From: Sphingomonadaceae bacterium
GTDB lineage: Bacteria > Pseudomonadota > Alphaproteobacteria > Sphingomonadales > Sphingomonadaceae
Direction of reading: 5' to 3'
Assembly (NCBI GenBank): GCA_947477745.1
Contig: CANJUF010000004.1
Span: 79,295-143,294, forward strand
Length of the DNA stretch: 64,000 nt
The notes under the pieces were generated by a model, which saw only the letters and a program-made list of their open reading frames with translations, had not been told where the DNA came from and searched no databases. A program made the translations under genes and the position numbers. Position 1 is the stretch's first letter, and each line of letters opens with the position of its first letter. This document shows positions 63,678-64,000 of this stretch, in pieces.

Positions 63678-64000
63678 TCAATCGTTGAGCGCAGTAACCA
63701 GCAGCTTGTGCAGCCGCGAATGCAGCGCGTCGTTTCCGGCGAGCACGGTCTCGGCACAGACCGGATCGGATCGGCCGCGCCAATCGGTGACGAAACCGCC
63801 CGCCTCGCGCACCAGCAGGCACCCGGCCGCCGTGTCCCACGGCTTGAGACCTGCTTCCCAGAAGCCTTCGTAGCGGCCAGCCGCAACCCATGCGAGATCG
63901 AGCGAGGCCGCGCCAAAGCGCCGGATGCCGGCAACCTCCGGAGCAAGCGCGCTGTAAATCTTCATCCACTGGCCGGGATCGCCCGCGCCAGCAAAGGGTA
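63678..64000 (-). CDS. Inositol monophosphatase family protein, C-terminal part (cut by window edge)
   Basis: The last 107 residues of an IMPase/SuhB-type phosphatase: PEVAGIRRFGAASLDLAWVAAGRYEGFWEAGLKPWDTAAGCLLVREAGGFVTD. WDTAAG holds a metal-binding Asp. Substrate could be inositol phosphate, histidinol phosphate or another sugar phosphate. Starts beyond the window; the stop is at 63678. Confidence 0.93.
   Translation of the reverse strand, partial: PFAGAGDPGQWMKIYSALAPEVAGIRRFGAASLDLAWVAAGRYEGFWEAGLKPWDTAAGCLLVREAGGFVTDWRGRSDPVCAETVLAGNDALHSRLHKLLVTALND

Overview
The window is a GC-rich, gene-dense stretch of an alphaproteobacterial chromosome, almost certainly from the order Sphingomonadales (Erythrobacter/Novosphingobium-like). 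The evidence is the CcrM and SciP cell-cycle proteins, the pckA-chvI-chvG-hprK-rapZ-EIIA-HPr block, LexA boxes of the alphaproteobacterial GTTC-N7-GTTC type, ImuA/ImuB/DnaE2, PrsR/PrsK, and many GTGA or ATGA stop/start overlaps. I see no phage, plasmid, IS or CRISPR structure. This placement is inference from gene content; no search was run.

Layout. 1-2.7 kb: an NAD(P) transhydrogenase operon with a tiny aa3-oxidase subunit IV but no full pntAA, then an AAA+ response regulator that has lost its DNA-binding end next to an orphan fragment. 2.7-8.6 kb: old yellow enzyme, folP, ccrM (with a dense GANTC/CtrA-like promoter), sulfotransferase, SDR, rnhB. 8.6-15.6 kb: sugar dehydrogenase, GNAT, DUF1285, CoA pyrophosphatase, cca, aspartic protease, parC. 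15.7-22 kb: DJ-1 protein, ferredoxin with two cysteine desulfurases, hydrolase, DUF885. 22-28.4 kb: pckA diverging from chvI-chvG-hprK-rapZ-EIIA-HPr, a two-component and nitrogen-PTS-type control block. 28.4-39.1 kb: YceI, epoxide hydrolase, carboxymuconolactone decarboxylase-like protein, leuA with a candidate leader peptide, an AHH-nuclease pair, flavodoxin, recJ, two tRNA-Glu, PhyH, a P-loop protein, thioesterase. 39.3 kb: sciP.

40-52.4 kb is the most unusual part. Two leftward operons, each with a LexA box over its -10 region and start codon, encode (i) a radical SAM/helix-hairpin-helix protein, hemerythrin, a DUF4130-UdgX fusion and DnaE2, and (ii) ImuA and ImuB. The mutasome set is split by two rightward metabolic genes. 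DnaE2 carries three, and ImuB one, in-frame palindromic elements; related palindromes lie between the genes at 61-63 kb.

52.4-64 kb: PPOX-type protein, amino acid permease, panB, CoA transferase, prsR and a prsK whose N-terminus is that of a PEP-CTERM-system sugar transferase (a fusion), then DUF3501, a heterodisulfide-reductase-like Fe-S protein and rubrerythrin, tRNA-Leu and the end of an inositol monophosphatase gene.

Several loci show clean joins or losses (pntAA, the regulator at 2.15 kb, prsK). Genuine deletions are the simplest reading, but read-level support for the junctions should be checked. Apart from the spaces that hold regulatory DNA there is no gene-free gap above 300 bases.
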